In this document: positions 14,501-22,239 of the stretch, one piece after another
How positions within the stretch are numbered: the stretch's first letter is position 1
Layout of the letters: the number at the start of each line of letters is the position of its first letter
Source: Aphelocoma coerulescens
Taxonomy: Eukaryota; Chordata; Aves; Passeriformes; Corvidae
Direction: 5' to 3'
Length of the DNA stretch: 64,000 nt
Assembly (NCBI RefSeq): GCF_041296385.1
Contig: NC_091013.1
Coordinates: 70,959,563 to 71,023,562 of the forward strand
The notes under the pieces: model-generated
Told to the model about the DNA's origin: nothing
Database searches by the model: none
Seen by the model: the letters and a program-made list of their open reading frames with translations, nothing else
Made by a program: the position numbers and the translations under genes

Positions 14501-17127
14501 GTATTAATCAAGTCACATATTTCATTTCAGTTTTAATGTACTGCATTGTGCCTTTCTTGTCATTGCAGAAGTTATATACAATACATGCAAACAGAGCTCT
14601 GTTTCCCCTCAAATTTACTAAGTCATACACTTACTGATTCAAATAAGCAGCAAAAAGCAAAAATTATTTCCAGAACTGTTGTTGGAGTCACTGTCACCAG
14701 CATCTATTTATCTGCAAAGCATCTCCAAGCAAAAAAGGAGAAAGATTGCTCCCACCAAAGCAGCAGAATTCTCTGAACAGTGAGACCCTTACATGGACAA
14801 GCATCTACTCAAAGAAATTTCTACTCTTAAGTTTCCAAACAACCTTAGTATCAGAAATTACACTTTGGTTTGTGCATTTCTCTCTGCTTCTGAGTTCCTG
14901 AGTTCATATGCACAGCACAGCTGCATCCCAGTACCATATCAAAGTATGAAATCCATCAGCTCTCGTTTTCACAGGAGCCATTTGGCTCTAACCAAGAAAA
15001 TATAATATCTTGGGCAGGACATGTGAACTTGGCACATATGCAGAGCAAAACTGACCATTTTGAAATAAACAATCATAAGGTTCCTTTCTTTGCCATTTAC
15101 GAAACTGCCAAATGAAATTCCTGAAACCAAGAATTCCCTAGGGACTTAACACCGTAAAATACAAATAGCTACATTTAGAAGAAACATGTTCTCAGCAGAA
15201 GTTCAGCAGCAAACTTCAGCAAAACAAAGAGAGTAGCAATATTCCATGGAAGTGGGGTTACAAAGTATACTTGAACTGAGGCACAGCTCTAACCCTTCAC
15301 AGAATTTGCTTCACAATCTAAGAACAATTCTGGTAATAAAGTGAGTCTTTTCTGTTTCTCTATAACCTGGTTAGAAAAGTTTATCAGAAGGACACAGACA
15401 CAGCAGATGTACCAATCAGATACTTCAGGAATGGGGTTAAATACTTCTATAGAAGAGATTCTTACATACAATCTTGCTTACATTCTCCATAGAAAAGATT
15501 CTTCTCTCCATCCAAGGAGGGCGGGTACATCAGAAAGGAGCAGAGCGACATGTACTCTCCCATGACGTACTTGGGATTTGGAAATAATGTATGACAAGTA
15601 CCTCATAAAATTCCTTTCTTTTCCAAATGGAAAAATGTAATTTCTTTCCATAACATACTATTTTAGAAATGTAAAAAGCTTAGTGCATCTAAATCTTTCC
15701 AAGAAAGGTTAATGAGGGCCCTACAGATTGCCTCACACTTTGTCATGATAAGGATGATTCTCTCCCTTGACAAGATTTTCAGAAATTTTGCATAAAACAA
15801 AAATGAGATGGTTAAAAAAAATCCATTCTGATTCACATTCAACAGGTTATACAGATAAGTTCATATCTCCTTATATTAACAGTATTTAGAGTGTGTGGAC
15901 TACAACAGTATCTTTTATACAGGGAACTCAGCATAATCTATATTATTAGCTTATCACAAAGTTGAATTCACTATTAATTCTGCATTTTTACAGATGATCT
16001 TCAGAAGACTACTAAATTAAGCTTGTCACACAGTTCCTGCAGTAGCATTATCTATTACATTAATAATCATAATAAAAAAGTATCTTGCTTCTGAAGGCAC
16101 AAGCAAGGCACAAGCCTTTAAGTACAACTTAAAAAAAAAGTTACTCACTTGCTCCTATTTTTTTCTGATCTGGCTCTTTTTCAGGAGAAGAACAAGGTGG
16201 CAATATTGCATTTTGTTCTTTAAAAAGCAGCGGGGTTGATGCCAGCTGACTGTACGTAGAAGGTTTTGTCCTTGGAGTTTTAAAAGCTGTTTGATCAAGC
16301 CAGCCAGAAGGCCCATCAACCTCTCTGAACAATTTGGGCTCATATGGGGGTGCTTCTGCGCTGAGTTCTTCAAACCAGTTGAGACTGATAGGCCCTAAAT
16401 CTATGAAGGGAAAGATACAGAAAACCGCATGAAAAAGAAAAAGGATCCTCCATGGAGGACGTGAAAATACACCAGGCATTTAAATGCTAACAGCAAAACA
16501 CATTGCTTCTTCCATTGCCAAACTCCTGGTTCATTTGTTTCTAGATGACTTTGAACTCTGATAACCATAAAAGATGGTTATGGTTTAAAAAAGGAATGTC
16601 TGCCCAAATTCTCAGACCATTAACAAAACGAACTGAAGGACCAGAAAAATATCCAGTTTGTTTAAAATTACAACAATACTCTGGCGTTTAGAGTCTCTCT
16701 TGTTTTGCTCAGACAGGCAAGTTAAACGGGTTCCTTTTAAAATTAACAACTACCACAGGAGCACTTAGCAGAAGACTAAGCTTGGTCTGCATGTGGGTAC
16801 ATTTAGAGGTGACAACTCTAAATAAGCACGTACAAGAAGTAACTAAGCATACATCATGGGAAAAAACTACAAATAAAAATTTGAAGCAGTCTATAAAAAG
16901 TAGGTATGAGCAAATACAGATTTGGGGCAAGAACAGTAGCTAATAACCTGCATAATGTTTTCCTGTGGAACTTACAGCAAATGTGTATAAAATATTGGTG
17001 GCCAGAAAGCAATCCTAATAACAATTGTTTACTTTAGATAAGCTGTACCTGATTCACTGCAGTGTGCCTTAAATATTTCAAAGAAAGTTGGTCTTTCCAC
17101 AGGTTTGCAAGCCATTTTCTTATCCAT
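734..17127 (-). CDS. BRCA2: BRCA2, 5' part (coding exons 2-11), continues off the left edge
   Basis: BRCA2 is the nuclear mediator that loads RAD51 onto RPA-coated single-stranded DNA during homologous recombination and fork protection. Ten coding exons on the minus strand join with matching phases: 79+252+106+53+41+112+56+115+1164+4776 = 6754 bases, about 2251 residues, ending in phase 1. Exon sizes track the human gene closely (exon 6 is 41 bases as in human; the others differ by multiples of 3 apart from the start exon). Visible parts are the N-terminal ERPTFFEIF motif, the PALB2-binding segment around LNWFEEL (exon 3), the STP site in QLASTPLLF, and the BRC repeats in exon 11. The helical/OB-fold DNA-binding domain and C-terminal RAD51 site are not in the window. 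Family role is established knowledge; identity rests on the protein sequence and on the ZAR1L neighbour. Confidence 0.98.
1288..1367 (-). other. BRCA2: BRC repeat 8
   Basis: It reads [20 protein letters not shown] followed by KAILEES, residue about 2041 (human BRC8 about 2051). The core is intact. It lies only about 150 bases from BRC7, as in human. Confidence 0.94.
1521..1604 (-). other. BRCA2: BRC repeat 7
   Basis: It reads [20 protein letters not shown] followed by RQLFFEME, residue about 1962 (human BRC7 about 1971). The FSTASGK core is intact. Confidence 0.94.
1947..2027 (-). other. BRCA2: BRC repeat 6
   Basis: It reads [20 protein letters not shown] followed by RQMFRED, residue about 1821 (human BRC6 about 1837). 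The FSTA core is intact. No BRC5 relic is recognisable between this and BRC4. Confidence 0.9.
2826..2906 (-). other. BRCA2: BRC repeat 4
   Basis: It reads [20 protein letters not shown] followed by EKFFADI, residue about 1528 (human BRC4 about 1517). FHTASGKK is identical to the human BRC4 core, the strongest RAD51 binder. The second module is FFAD rather than LFDE. Confidence 0.95.
3120..3188 (-). other. BRCA2: Decayed BRC repeat 3
   Basis: It reads [20 protein letters not shown] followed by PLF, at residue about 1434, where human BRC3 lies (about 1421). The spacing of the LQT, ISI and LF positions is that of a BRC repeat, but the FxxA core has become LQTP, so RAD51 binding is probably lost. 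Inferred from sequence and colinearity. Confidence 0.7.
3720..3806 (-). other. BRCA2: BRC repeat 2
   Basis: It reads [20 protein letters not shown] followed by RSAELFRDL, residue about 1228. It has an FTSA core and an LFRD second module. Its position matches human BRC2 (about 1212). Confidence 0.93.
4470..4556 (-). other. BRCA2: BRC repeat 1
   Basis: It reads [20 protein letters not shown] followed by KGRMLFKDI, residue about 978 of the protein. It has FQTA as the RAD51-interface core and LFKD as the second contact module, and is closest to human BRC1 (residue about 1002). Confidence 0.95.
5510..6322 (-). other. BRCA2 intron 10
   Basis: AT-rich intron of 813 bases between the two largest exons. 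Nothing further is recognised. Confidence 0.85.
6323..7486 (-). CDS. BRCA2: BRCA2 exon 10
   Basis: This is a large internal exon of 1164 bases (human 1116), phase 1 to 1. The acceptor is CTCTTTAG and the donor is CAAG then GTATAT. It is mostly low-conservation, acidic, disordered sequence. Recognisable islands are [10 protein letters not shown] (human WSQLTLSGL) and [13 protein letters not shown] near the 3' end (human KFIYAI). Confidence 0.97.
10223..10337 (-). CDS. BRCA2: BRCA2 exon 9
   Basis: The exon is 115 bases (human 112). The acceptor is GTTTGCAG and the donor is TTGG then GTATGC. It reads [20 protein letters not shown] and ends EDDIKDLG. The NYFS-HDE core corresponds to the human exon 9 motif. 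Phase runs from 0 to 1. Confidence 0.92.
11285..11340 (-). CDS. BRCA2: BRCA2 exon 8
   Basis: The exon is 56 bases (human 50). The acceptor is TTCTAAAG and the donor is AGA then GTAAGT. It reads [19 protein letters not shown] when joined to exon 7. Phase runs from 1 to 0. There is little sequence conservation; placement rests on phase, splice sites and order. Confidence 0.85.
12888..12999 (-). CDS. BRCA2: BRCA2 exon 7
   Basis: The exon is 112 bases (human 115) and reads [20 protein letters not shown], then [11 protein letters not shown]. This is the best-conserved stretch of the N-terminal half, and in human it carries PLK1 phosphorylation sites (S193, T207). The acceptor is TATTTCTAG plus G and the donor is ATAG then GTATTT. 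Phase runs from 0 to 1. Confidence 0.95.
13098..13138 (-). CDS. BRCA2: BRCA2 exon 6
   Basis: The 41-base exon is the same length as human exon 6. The acceptor is TTTTTTAG and the donor is GAG then GTAGAG. It reads [14 protein letters not shown], matching the conserved GSLF.TPK motif. Phase runs from 1 to 0. Confidence 0.93.
13251..13303 (-). CDS. BRCA2: BRCA2 exon 5
   Basis: The exon is 53 bases (human 50). The acceptor is GTTTTGCAG and the donor is CTG then GTTTGT, which is weak. It reads [19 protein letters not shown]; the SP...TPQR pattern matches the family. Phase runs from 2 to 1. Confidence 0.88.
14086..14191 (-). CDS. BRCA2: BRCA2 exon 4
   Basis: This short 106-base exon (human 109) is diverged. 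The acceptor is ATGTTGTAG and the donor is CTAG then GTATGC. In the frame set by exon 3 it reads [20 protein letters not shown] and ends NCLTA; the KIDQ and NCL positions match human exon 4. It enters in phase 1 and leaves in phase 2, and joining to exon 5 gives the expected LTASPAIL. It was found by phase and residual similarity, not by ORF length. Confidence 0.88.
14274..14354. repeat. A/C-rich low-complexity tract
   Basis: Runs of A separated by C runs. On the BRCA2 sense strand this is T/G-rich, with G runs at 14304-14306, 14309-14311, 14331-14335, 14342-14346 and 14350-14353, about 113 to 162 bases upstream of the exon 4 acceptor. Confidence 0.85.
16149..16400 (-). CDS. BRCA2: BRCA2 exon 3 (PALB2-binding segment)
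   Basis: The 252-base exon (human 249) begins after CTTCATAG and ends at CAA then GTGAGT. It reads [20 protein letters not shown] near its start, the amphipathic segment that binds the PALB2 WD40 domain in mammals; the key W and F are present. Further on, [12 protein letters not shown] keeps the STP motif described in human BRCA2 as a PLK1 docking site. It joins exon 2 (phase 1) to restore the codon GAT. Confidence 0.96.
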
Positions 17128-17152
17128 TACATTACTGGAACAGTTGAAAAGC
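17049..17152 (-). CDS. BRCA2: BRCA2 exon 2 (start codon)
   Basis: The exon is 104 bases (human about 106). The acceptor is TTTCTTCTCAG and the donor is CAG then GTACAG. Coding begins at the ATG at 17125-17127 and reads [20 protein letters not shown], ending after 79 bases in phase 1. A second ATG four codons later (17113-17115) aligns exactly with the human start codon and has the better context (A at -3, G at +4), so the true start may be either. A start-stop upstream ORF precedes the first ATG (see findings). Confidence 0.95.
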
Positions 17153-17938
17153 CTGAGAAGAAATAAGAAAACACTTTCATACAGTGCTGTTTGAATGTGT
17201 TAGGCCTGCTTTCCTGCATTTTTTGGTGTGCCACAGCCCAGCTTGTTCAGCTTTGACTGTGATGTGAGCATTCAAACACCACAGTGATGAACATGGTGGG
17301 CAAGAGCATAGGGAATTATATCAGAGACAATACTCAGCAAACACAAGAGAAAAGTAAGATAGAATGGGCAGAACACTTCTGAGGTATTTTATGCACAAAT
17401 CAAAACCCCACACTCACTACAACCTGTTAGGATAGAATATGTACTATCACTTATGTACTCCTACAACCATTACAACTTACATGTCAAGAATTTGATTCAG
17501 TTATTTTCAAGTGGAGCAGACACTGCCAGTTTCATAGTTCCTTTAAAAAAACATGTATAAATAAGCCCATAGTGAGACTTCACCGTTTAACACGTTTATG
17601 GCTTCCACAGCAAAAGCTGTTTCCCACACGATGCCCGCGTTACACGCGCTGCCTTACCAAAACCATGGGAAAGACGGGGACTTTAAATTAGGGCAAGGGC
17701 TGCACTAAAACAGAATAGCAAAGAACGTTTCCTAAGAAGTATATTTTCAAAAGAGCGATGTGACCTGTCAGCGCTGCTTTCCGTGAGGGGAAGCTCCTTC
17801 CGGGCAATGCCCACGCACGGAGCGCGGCCTGCGCAGCCCCCCCGGGTCACCGCGGGGTCTCCGGGGACGGGCCCAAACCCCCCTTCCCCACACCCGGTGA
17901 CTGCAGACCCCCGGCGGGCTGCGACGAGAGAGAGACCT

Positions 17939-17981
17939 CCGAGGGGCGGCAGTGACACCCCCGAGGGGCGGCAGTGACACC
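17939..17981. repeat. 22-base tandem duplication in the CpG island
   Basis: A 21-base unit beginning CCGAGGGGCGGCAGTGACAC occurs twice without mismatch with a 22-base period (17939 and 17961), in BRCA2 intron 1 just downstream of the exon 1 donor. Each copy contains a GGGGCGG box, a GC-box (SP1-like) match. Confidence 0.9.
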
Positions 17982-18036
17982 GCCAGGGCACAGCGCGGCC
18001 CCGGGGCAGGGCCGAGCCACCCGCGGGGCCGTTACC

Positions 18037-18175
18037 TGCCGGCGGCGCCTCGGGCGGGGCGGCGGCCGCAGCATCGCCTCACGCAGGGGAAGGGGCAGGC
18101 GGGGCGGGCAGGGAAGGCGGCGGAGAAGGAGGGGGCAGCGCCGACCCCCAACCCGGCCGCCCCGTTCGAAGCTTG
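18037..18175 (-). promoter_or_regulatory. BRCA2: Likely BRCA2 core promoter and non-coding exon 1 region
   Basis: A consensus donor (CAG then GTAACG read on the minus strand) ends at 18036, inside a CpG island, and lies upstream of the exon 2 acceptor at 17152. This fits the short non-coding exon 1 known for BRCA2 in mammals. I cannot fix the transcription start; the interval shown runs from the donor to the E2F-like palindrome at 18173. A second good donor pattern (GGC then GTGAGTG, minus strand, near 18421-18426) could serve an alternative first exon. Confidence 0.5.
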
Positions 18176-18182
18176 GCGCCAA
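18173..18182. promoter_or_regulatory. Palindromic E2F-like site
   Basis: The perfect 10-base palindrome TTGGCGCCAA lies about 137 bases upstream of the BRCA2 exon 1 donor. It matches the E2F core (TTSGCGC) on both strands. S-phase control of BRCA2 makes E2F plausible, but binding is inferred. Confidence 0.55.
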
Positions 18183-18399
18183 CGCAGCCCCACGCCTGCG
18201 CAGCGGGAGCATCCGCCGGTCCCGCCCTCCGCCGCAGTCGCCTCCCGCAAGGAGGCGGCGAACCGCCCCCGCCTCGGCCGCGGCAGCCTGCCGTGCACGG
18301 GGTCGGGCATTGCGGCGGTGGGACGCGTGGTGCCCGCCGCAAAGGCTGTGCTCCCGTAGCTGACTCCGCACAGTACAGAAAGGGAGCGTGCCCTGAGCC

Positions 18400-20105
18400 A
18401 GGATGGCCGCCAGCAGCTTCACTCACGCCTGCTAGGGACGAGGGACTGAAGTACCACATCCACGGCCGACATGACCCACGTTGCTGCGCAACAGTAGCTA
18501 ACACAACCTCCCCGGGAAAGGCTGCGGAAGGCTCACAGCAGCAGTGCCGTGGGGAAGTGTCACGGCCTGTGCAAGCCTCAGCCTCCGCTTCTCGGGTGGT
18601 TTTGTAGGCCTTGACACATGAAATGGTTGTTGATGTTCCAATAAAGAGAATGTTACTATCCTCCACATACATGTCCATTCCCACTTTATCTCCTGATTAA
18701 ATTCTTGGCTTTGGCAATGGAACAACTTCAAGATGGGTGGAACACTCTTTCCACCAACAACTTTGTGTTTACCATCTTCATTTTAGCGGGATGTTCATCT
18801 GTTCTTGTGCCATAGAACGGTTTCTTTCTACCTCTCCACACCAGTCCTTATTTTGCACAGTTTTATCACATCACCTGCTTAGTCATCTGTCACTTTCTTC
18901 TGTTTCTTGTCATACAATAATCTTCCATATCCCTCATCCTTTCAAGAAACTTTAAATTCTGATCCTGCAGTGTTCTGGGGAGCCATAGTAACTGTTTATT
19001 CCCAAAGCATTTTAGAGGAAGTCAAACGGCTGTTTTAAAGGATGACATGTATTTTCCAACTTAATTTCCATCCCCATTCCCAACGCACCCTAACAACTTA
19101 CTCTTTTTGCAGCCACACTGCAGTCAGTCATTCAGTGTTAACATGGCCATCTCGATACCCTATTTTTGCTTTGAGTTGATGCCAACAGTGCTTTGAAAAC
19201 CTAAGCACAATGTGGAGCCTTGAGACATGTTTCTTTTAATTATGATGAATGTGTTTCCTGAATCTTGGCCTCTTTTTGCCCTGTAAAAATGCTGTTTCTT
19301 ACTGATTTATCTCAGACCCTTGAAAGTGTCAAATACACTATGAACATTTAAAGACATCATCCCTATCAGGTCTTCTCGAGCCTCTCTCGCTGGCCAACTG
19401 AATTTTATAAAGCAATGCATTTATAGAGATGGTGAAGAGTCATACAAAGAAAGTGTCTCACATCACAGCAGTTCCAGGGATTTAAGGGTTCTCCAGTCTC
19501 TAAAGGCTTACATACACAGTTTGGATGATTTAATTACATTATTTTAACTATATTACCTTAAAATTGAACTAAAGTGATGCAGTTATGGAAGAAGGACTAA
19601 TATACAAGTGCTTGTATTACTAACACTTATTTCATTATACAGGTATTAAGCCTCTGCTTTCCCTTACTTCAGTTTGTAGGCACAAGTATATTCCATCTCT
19701 TCCTAAAGCAGTTGAGTAGAAAAGCTCCAGGTAGATAATGCCCAAGTAATGGAACAATAAGGATGCTCAGATCTTTTAATATCGGTAAAGACTTCTTTTC
19801 AGAGATGTAATTGCCTGAATTCTTTGCTCAGCTCTCCGGGGGACACCGAGTTTATCTGGACTTTGTTAGTTTCCCAAACCCCCTTTTCCTCCTTTTAAAA
19901 CCATAAGCAGAAGGAACTGTGAGCATGCAGGCTTCTCCTCACTACGCAGGCCGTAGTTGTCCCAGCTGTGGCTGAATGACATCTCTTCATCATTACAGAG
20001 TCTTGCAGAGAAGGAAGGAAGGAAGGAAGGAAGGCAGGCAGGCAGGCCGGCCGGCCTTCCCTTGCCATCAGCCCTCCCTCCCCCAGCTGGCCCCACTTTC
20101 CCCAT
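18400..20105. other. BRCA2-ZAR1L intergenic region
   Basis: The head-to-head genes are separated by about 2 kb. After the CpG island the sequence is AT-rich, with no open frame I trust. A compound microsatellite at 20010-20056 precedes the ZAR1L promoter region. Confidence 0.75.
20010..20056. repeat. Compound (GGAA)n-(GGCA)n-(GGCC)n microsatellite
   Basis: A run of AAGG/GGAA tetramers passes step by step into GGCA and then GGCC tetramers, differing by one base at each transition. It ends about 130 bases upstream of the ZAR1L start codon. GGAA repeats are potential ETS-factor sites. Confidence 0.93.
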
Positions 20106-20142
20106 CAATTAGCAACCATTAGCTCCCCAGGTAAGATAAAAG
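20106..20142 (+). promoter_or_regulatory. ZAR1L: Putative ZAR1L core promoter (NOBOX-like site and TATA-like box)
   Basis: CAATTA at 20106-20111 (TAATTG on the minus strand) matches the published NOBOX element TAATTR. ATAAAAG at 20136-20142 is TATA-like and 43 bases upstream of the ATG, implying a 5' UTR of roughly 20 bases if used. NOBOX control would fit an oocyte gene. This is inference from motifs only. Confidence 0.45.
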
Positions 20143-20184
20143 CAGGGTAGGGGGACAGGTAGGGCTAGCTCAGCGGCGATAATC

Positions 20185-20793
20185 ATGGACAGCTTTGTCT
20201 GTTCCCCCTTCAGTACGTACCAGGGCTTCAGGAGCAGTCCCGCGCTCGGCCGTGGCTGGGACCCTGCGGCCAAGCAGCCCAGCTGGAAGCAGAGCAAGAG
20301 CGGCGGCATCAGTCCCTTCCTCGGGGGACCCTTCACGCCGCTGCCCTCCGAGTACCTGGACAGCTACCGGCGGGCGCAGCTCCAGGCGCTGCTGTCGCAG
20401 ATGGGCCCCGCGCTGGCGCCGCGGCCGCGCCGGGCCAGCACGAAGGAGGCGGCGGTGCAGGTGAGCCTGCGGGCCGACGCGGCCGTGCAGTGCTCGCTGG
20501 GGCCGCGCACGCTGCCGCCCACCCGCGCCTTCGGCCCCGCCGCGCTGCGGGCCCCGGGACGCCTCGCCCTCTACTCACCCGCGCCCGACCGCCGCTTCTT
20601 CGCGCTGCCCGAGGCCGCGCCGCCTCTGGAGAAGGCAGCGCCGTCGGAAGCGCCGGCTGATGACACCCCGACGGCGGACAGCGGCGAGGAGCAGCAGGAG
20701 GGCCCGGCGGGGGCCGCGCTGCCGCCGCGCCAGGAGCCGCTGGGGACGCGGCGGGAGGAGACCGCGGCTCCCAGGCAGCGAGCTGCCTTCCAG
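20185..20793 (+). CDS. ZAR1L: ZAR1L exon 1
   Basis: The exon has 203 codons and is very GC-rich after the first 100 bases. It begins MDSFVCSPFSTYQGF. The donor is TTCCAG then GTGCGC. It holds the conserved N-terminal motif and the disordered middle of the protein. Confidence 0.95.
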
Positions 20794-22065
20794 GTGCGCT
20801 GGGATGGGGCGGGAGGCGAGCCCTCAAGCAGCGCTGCCAGGATTACCTCACGAGCAGCATGGTGGTCCCCGGGTTGGCTCTGGCTCACCTAGAGCAGAAG
20901 AGCCTCTAGCCTGCAAAAACCCACACGTATGGATCAAAGCATCTCGCAGAATGGTTTGGGCTGGAAGGGATCTTAAAGATCATCCAGTTGCAACCCTCCT
21001 TCCATGGGCAGGGATGCCACCCACTAGACGACGTTGCTCAGAGCCCCATTTAATACAGCTTCGAATATTTCCATGAATGGAGTGTCCATGACTTTCCCGG
21101 GCAGCCTTTTTCAGTGTCTCACCATCCTCGGAGTAGTAGTGAAGGGAGCGGGGCTGGGTGTTCTCAGGGTGCTGGATGATGCTCAGTGAACTCTGTCTCT
21201 GCAGTTCTTGGAGCAGAAATATGGCTATTTCCACTGCAAAGACTGCAAGACCAGATGGGAGAGTGCTTACGTGTGGTGCATTTCTGGAAGCAACAAGGTA
21301 GTTAACAAGTAATTTCTTTTCTCCTGAGACTTCTAAGAATGGCATAAAATCTCTGACAAATTGGATGTTTTGGCACAAATTTAGGTACCTGTACAGAACA
21401 CCTTGAATAAGTCTCTGTAGTAACAGACCTTGCCTTTTTTTCAGGTGTACTTCAAGCAGCTCTGTCGCAAATGCCAAAAGGGCTTTAATCCCTATCGAGT
21501 GGAAGCAATCCAGTGCCAGGTAAGTTAACTGTACTCCATTAAGACTGTCAGATGTTATCATATACACTAATACTGTTGTTGAATTTGATATTGACTTTAT
21601 CTGGAAGAAGACTTGATTTCATCAAAATACTAGGAAATGCTATTTGGGAAAGGTGTAATGGGGTAGGCCTCCTTCCTCCTGTAGATAGCTTACATGAACA
21701 GTTGTCATACAGCATTATGGCTTGCTACACATAAGGTAAGGTTTTGTGCTTCTAGGTGAGAAGGCTCTGACACCTTAAATCCACAGGGGTTTTACCACAA
21801 GAGCTCTTACGTGTTTCAGCCCCAATGTGTTGCTGTGATTAAGGAAAACCAAATGTCAGTCTAACATGAAGTGCATCCTGTTTGATCTACTACTACTACT
21901 AACATGTCTTCATTTCTTAAGATCTGTTCCAAGACTCGTTGTTCTTGCCCACAAAAGAAGAGACATATTGATCTCAAGAGGCCTCATCGCCAAGAACTCT
22001 GTGGCCGCTGCAGGGGCAAAAGGCTGTCCTGTGACAGCACTTACAGCTTCAAATACATTGTCTGA
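20185..22065 (+). CDS. ZAR1L: ZAR1L (zygote arrest 1-like, ZAR2), complete
   Basis: ZAR1L is an oocyte cytoplasmic RNA-binding protein; Xenopus Zar2 binds translational control sequences in maternal mRNAs such as wee1 and mos and represses them before maturation. Four coding exons (609+93+75+144 bases, all phase 0) give 306 residues, near the human length of about 320. The N-terminal part has the family motifs FTPLPSEYLDSYRRAQLQAL and VQCSLGPRTL; the middle is Pro/Ala/Glu-rich and poorly conserved. The C-terminal zinc domain (3CxxC type) has paired cysteines in HCKDC, CRKCQ, CSC and CGRC and ends KRLSCDSTYSFKYIV. The start ATG has A at -3 and G at +4. It is divergent from BRCA2 and convergent with FRY, as in human. 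Confidence 0.97.
20930..21130 (-). mobile_element. CR1 LINE 3' fragment in ZAR1L intron 1
   Basis: The plus strand carries the reverse complement of a CR1 3' end: a cagaatggtttgggctggaa-type terminus, then the gatcatccag, catgggcagg and gccacccactag blocks. Truncated at its 5' end, which is usual for CR1. Confidence 0.85.
21205..21297 (+). CDS. ZAR1L: ZAR1L exon 2 (zinc domain, first part)
   Basis: The exon has 31 codons and reads FLEQKYGYFHCKDCKTRWES, then AYVWCISGSNK. The acceptor is TCTCTGCAG and the donor is AAG then GTAGTT. It is nearly invariant in the ZAR family. Confidence 0.97.
21445..21519 (+). CDS. ZAR1L: ZAR1L exon 3 (zinc domain, middle)
   Basis: The exon has 25 codons and reads VYFKQLCRKCQKGFNPYRVE, then AIQCQ. 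The acceptor is TTTTTTTCAG and the donor is CAG then GTAAGT. Confidence 0.97.
21922..22065 (+). CDS. ZAR1L: ZAR1L exon 4 (zinc domain end and stop)
   Basis: The exon has 47 codons plus TGA. It begins ICSKTRCSCPQKKRHIDLKR and contains ELCGRCRGKRLSC. The acceptor is ATTTCTTAAG. The cysteine-rich C-terminus is the family signature. Confidence 0.97.
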   Translation: MCSKTRCSCPQKKRHIDLKRPHRQELCGRCRGKRLSCDSTYSFKYIV

Positions 22066-22210
22066 TCCATGTGTCCTTTTCTGTTTTGTGCTTTGCACAG
22101 TCTGTCTATTGCGATGTTTTGACTTAAGGCTTTTGACCTGGCATTGGATAATGGATGAAGACTTTGGTATTATTGTATAAAGTATATAACTTCACTCTAT
22201 ATATGCTGTA

Positions 22211-22226
22211 AATAAAGTTCAATAAA
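22211..22226 (+). terminator. ZAR1L: ZAR1L polyadenylation signals
   Basis: Two AATAAA hexamers (22211-22216 and 22221-22226) lie about 150 bases after the stop codon, giving a short 3' UTR. Confidence 0.85.
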
Positions 22227-22239
22227 AGTTTGCACTAGT

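Larger units (their letters stand above)
13304..17048 (-). other. BRCA2 introns 2, 3 and 4
   Basis: The span holds intron 4 (13304-14085), intron 3 (14192-16148) and intron 2 (16401-17048). Intron 3 contains the A/C-rich simple repeat listed separately. No other structure is recognised. Confidence 0.75.
17760..18400. promoter_or_regulatory. CpG island at the BRCA2 5' end
   Basis: Base composition switches abruptly from AT-rich intron to very GC- and CpG-rich sequence. Many long overlapping open frames here on both strands follow from the low stop-codon frequency and are not genes. The island spans part of BRCA2 intron 1, the putative exon 1 and the upstream promoter. Confidence 0.9.
20794..21921 (+). 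other. ZAR1L introns 1-3
   Basis: Intron 1 (20794-21204) is about half CR1. Introns 2 (21298-21444) and 3 (21520-21921) hold nothing more than a short CTA trinucleotide run near 21889-21902. Confidence 0.85.

Noticed and set aside
15289..15471. Minus-strand frame with a LLPELFLDC motif, considered for BRCA2 exon 4
   Set aside because: It has no donor after the motif, and the phase does not fit. The segment at 14086-14191 fits phase, length, splice sites and residues.
17683..18684. Many long overlapping open frames on both strands in the CpG island
   Set aside because: They are compositional: stop codons are rare in this GC-rich stretch. None has a recognisable domain, and they overlap the BRCA2 promoter and exon 1.
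20333..20888. Minus-strand and other-frame open frames across ZAR1L exon 1
   Set aside because: They are shadows of the GC-rich coding exon, low-complexity Ala/Pro/Arg sequence. The plus-strand frame starting at 20185 has the ZAR family motifs.
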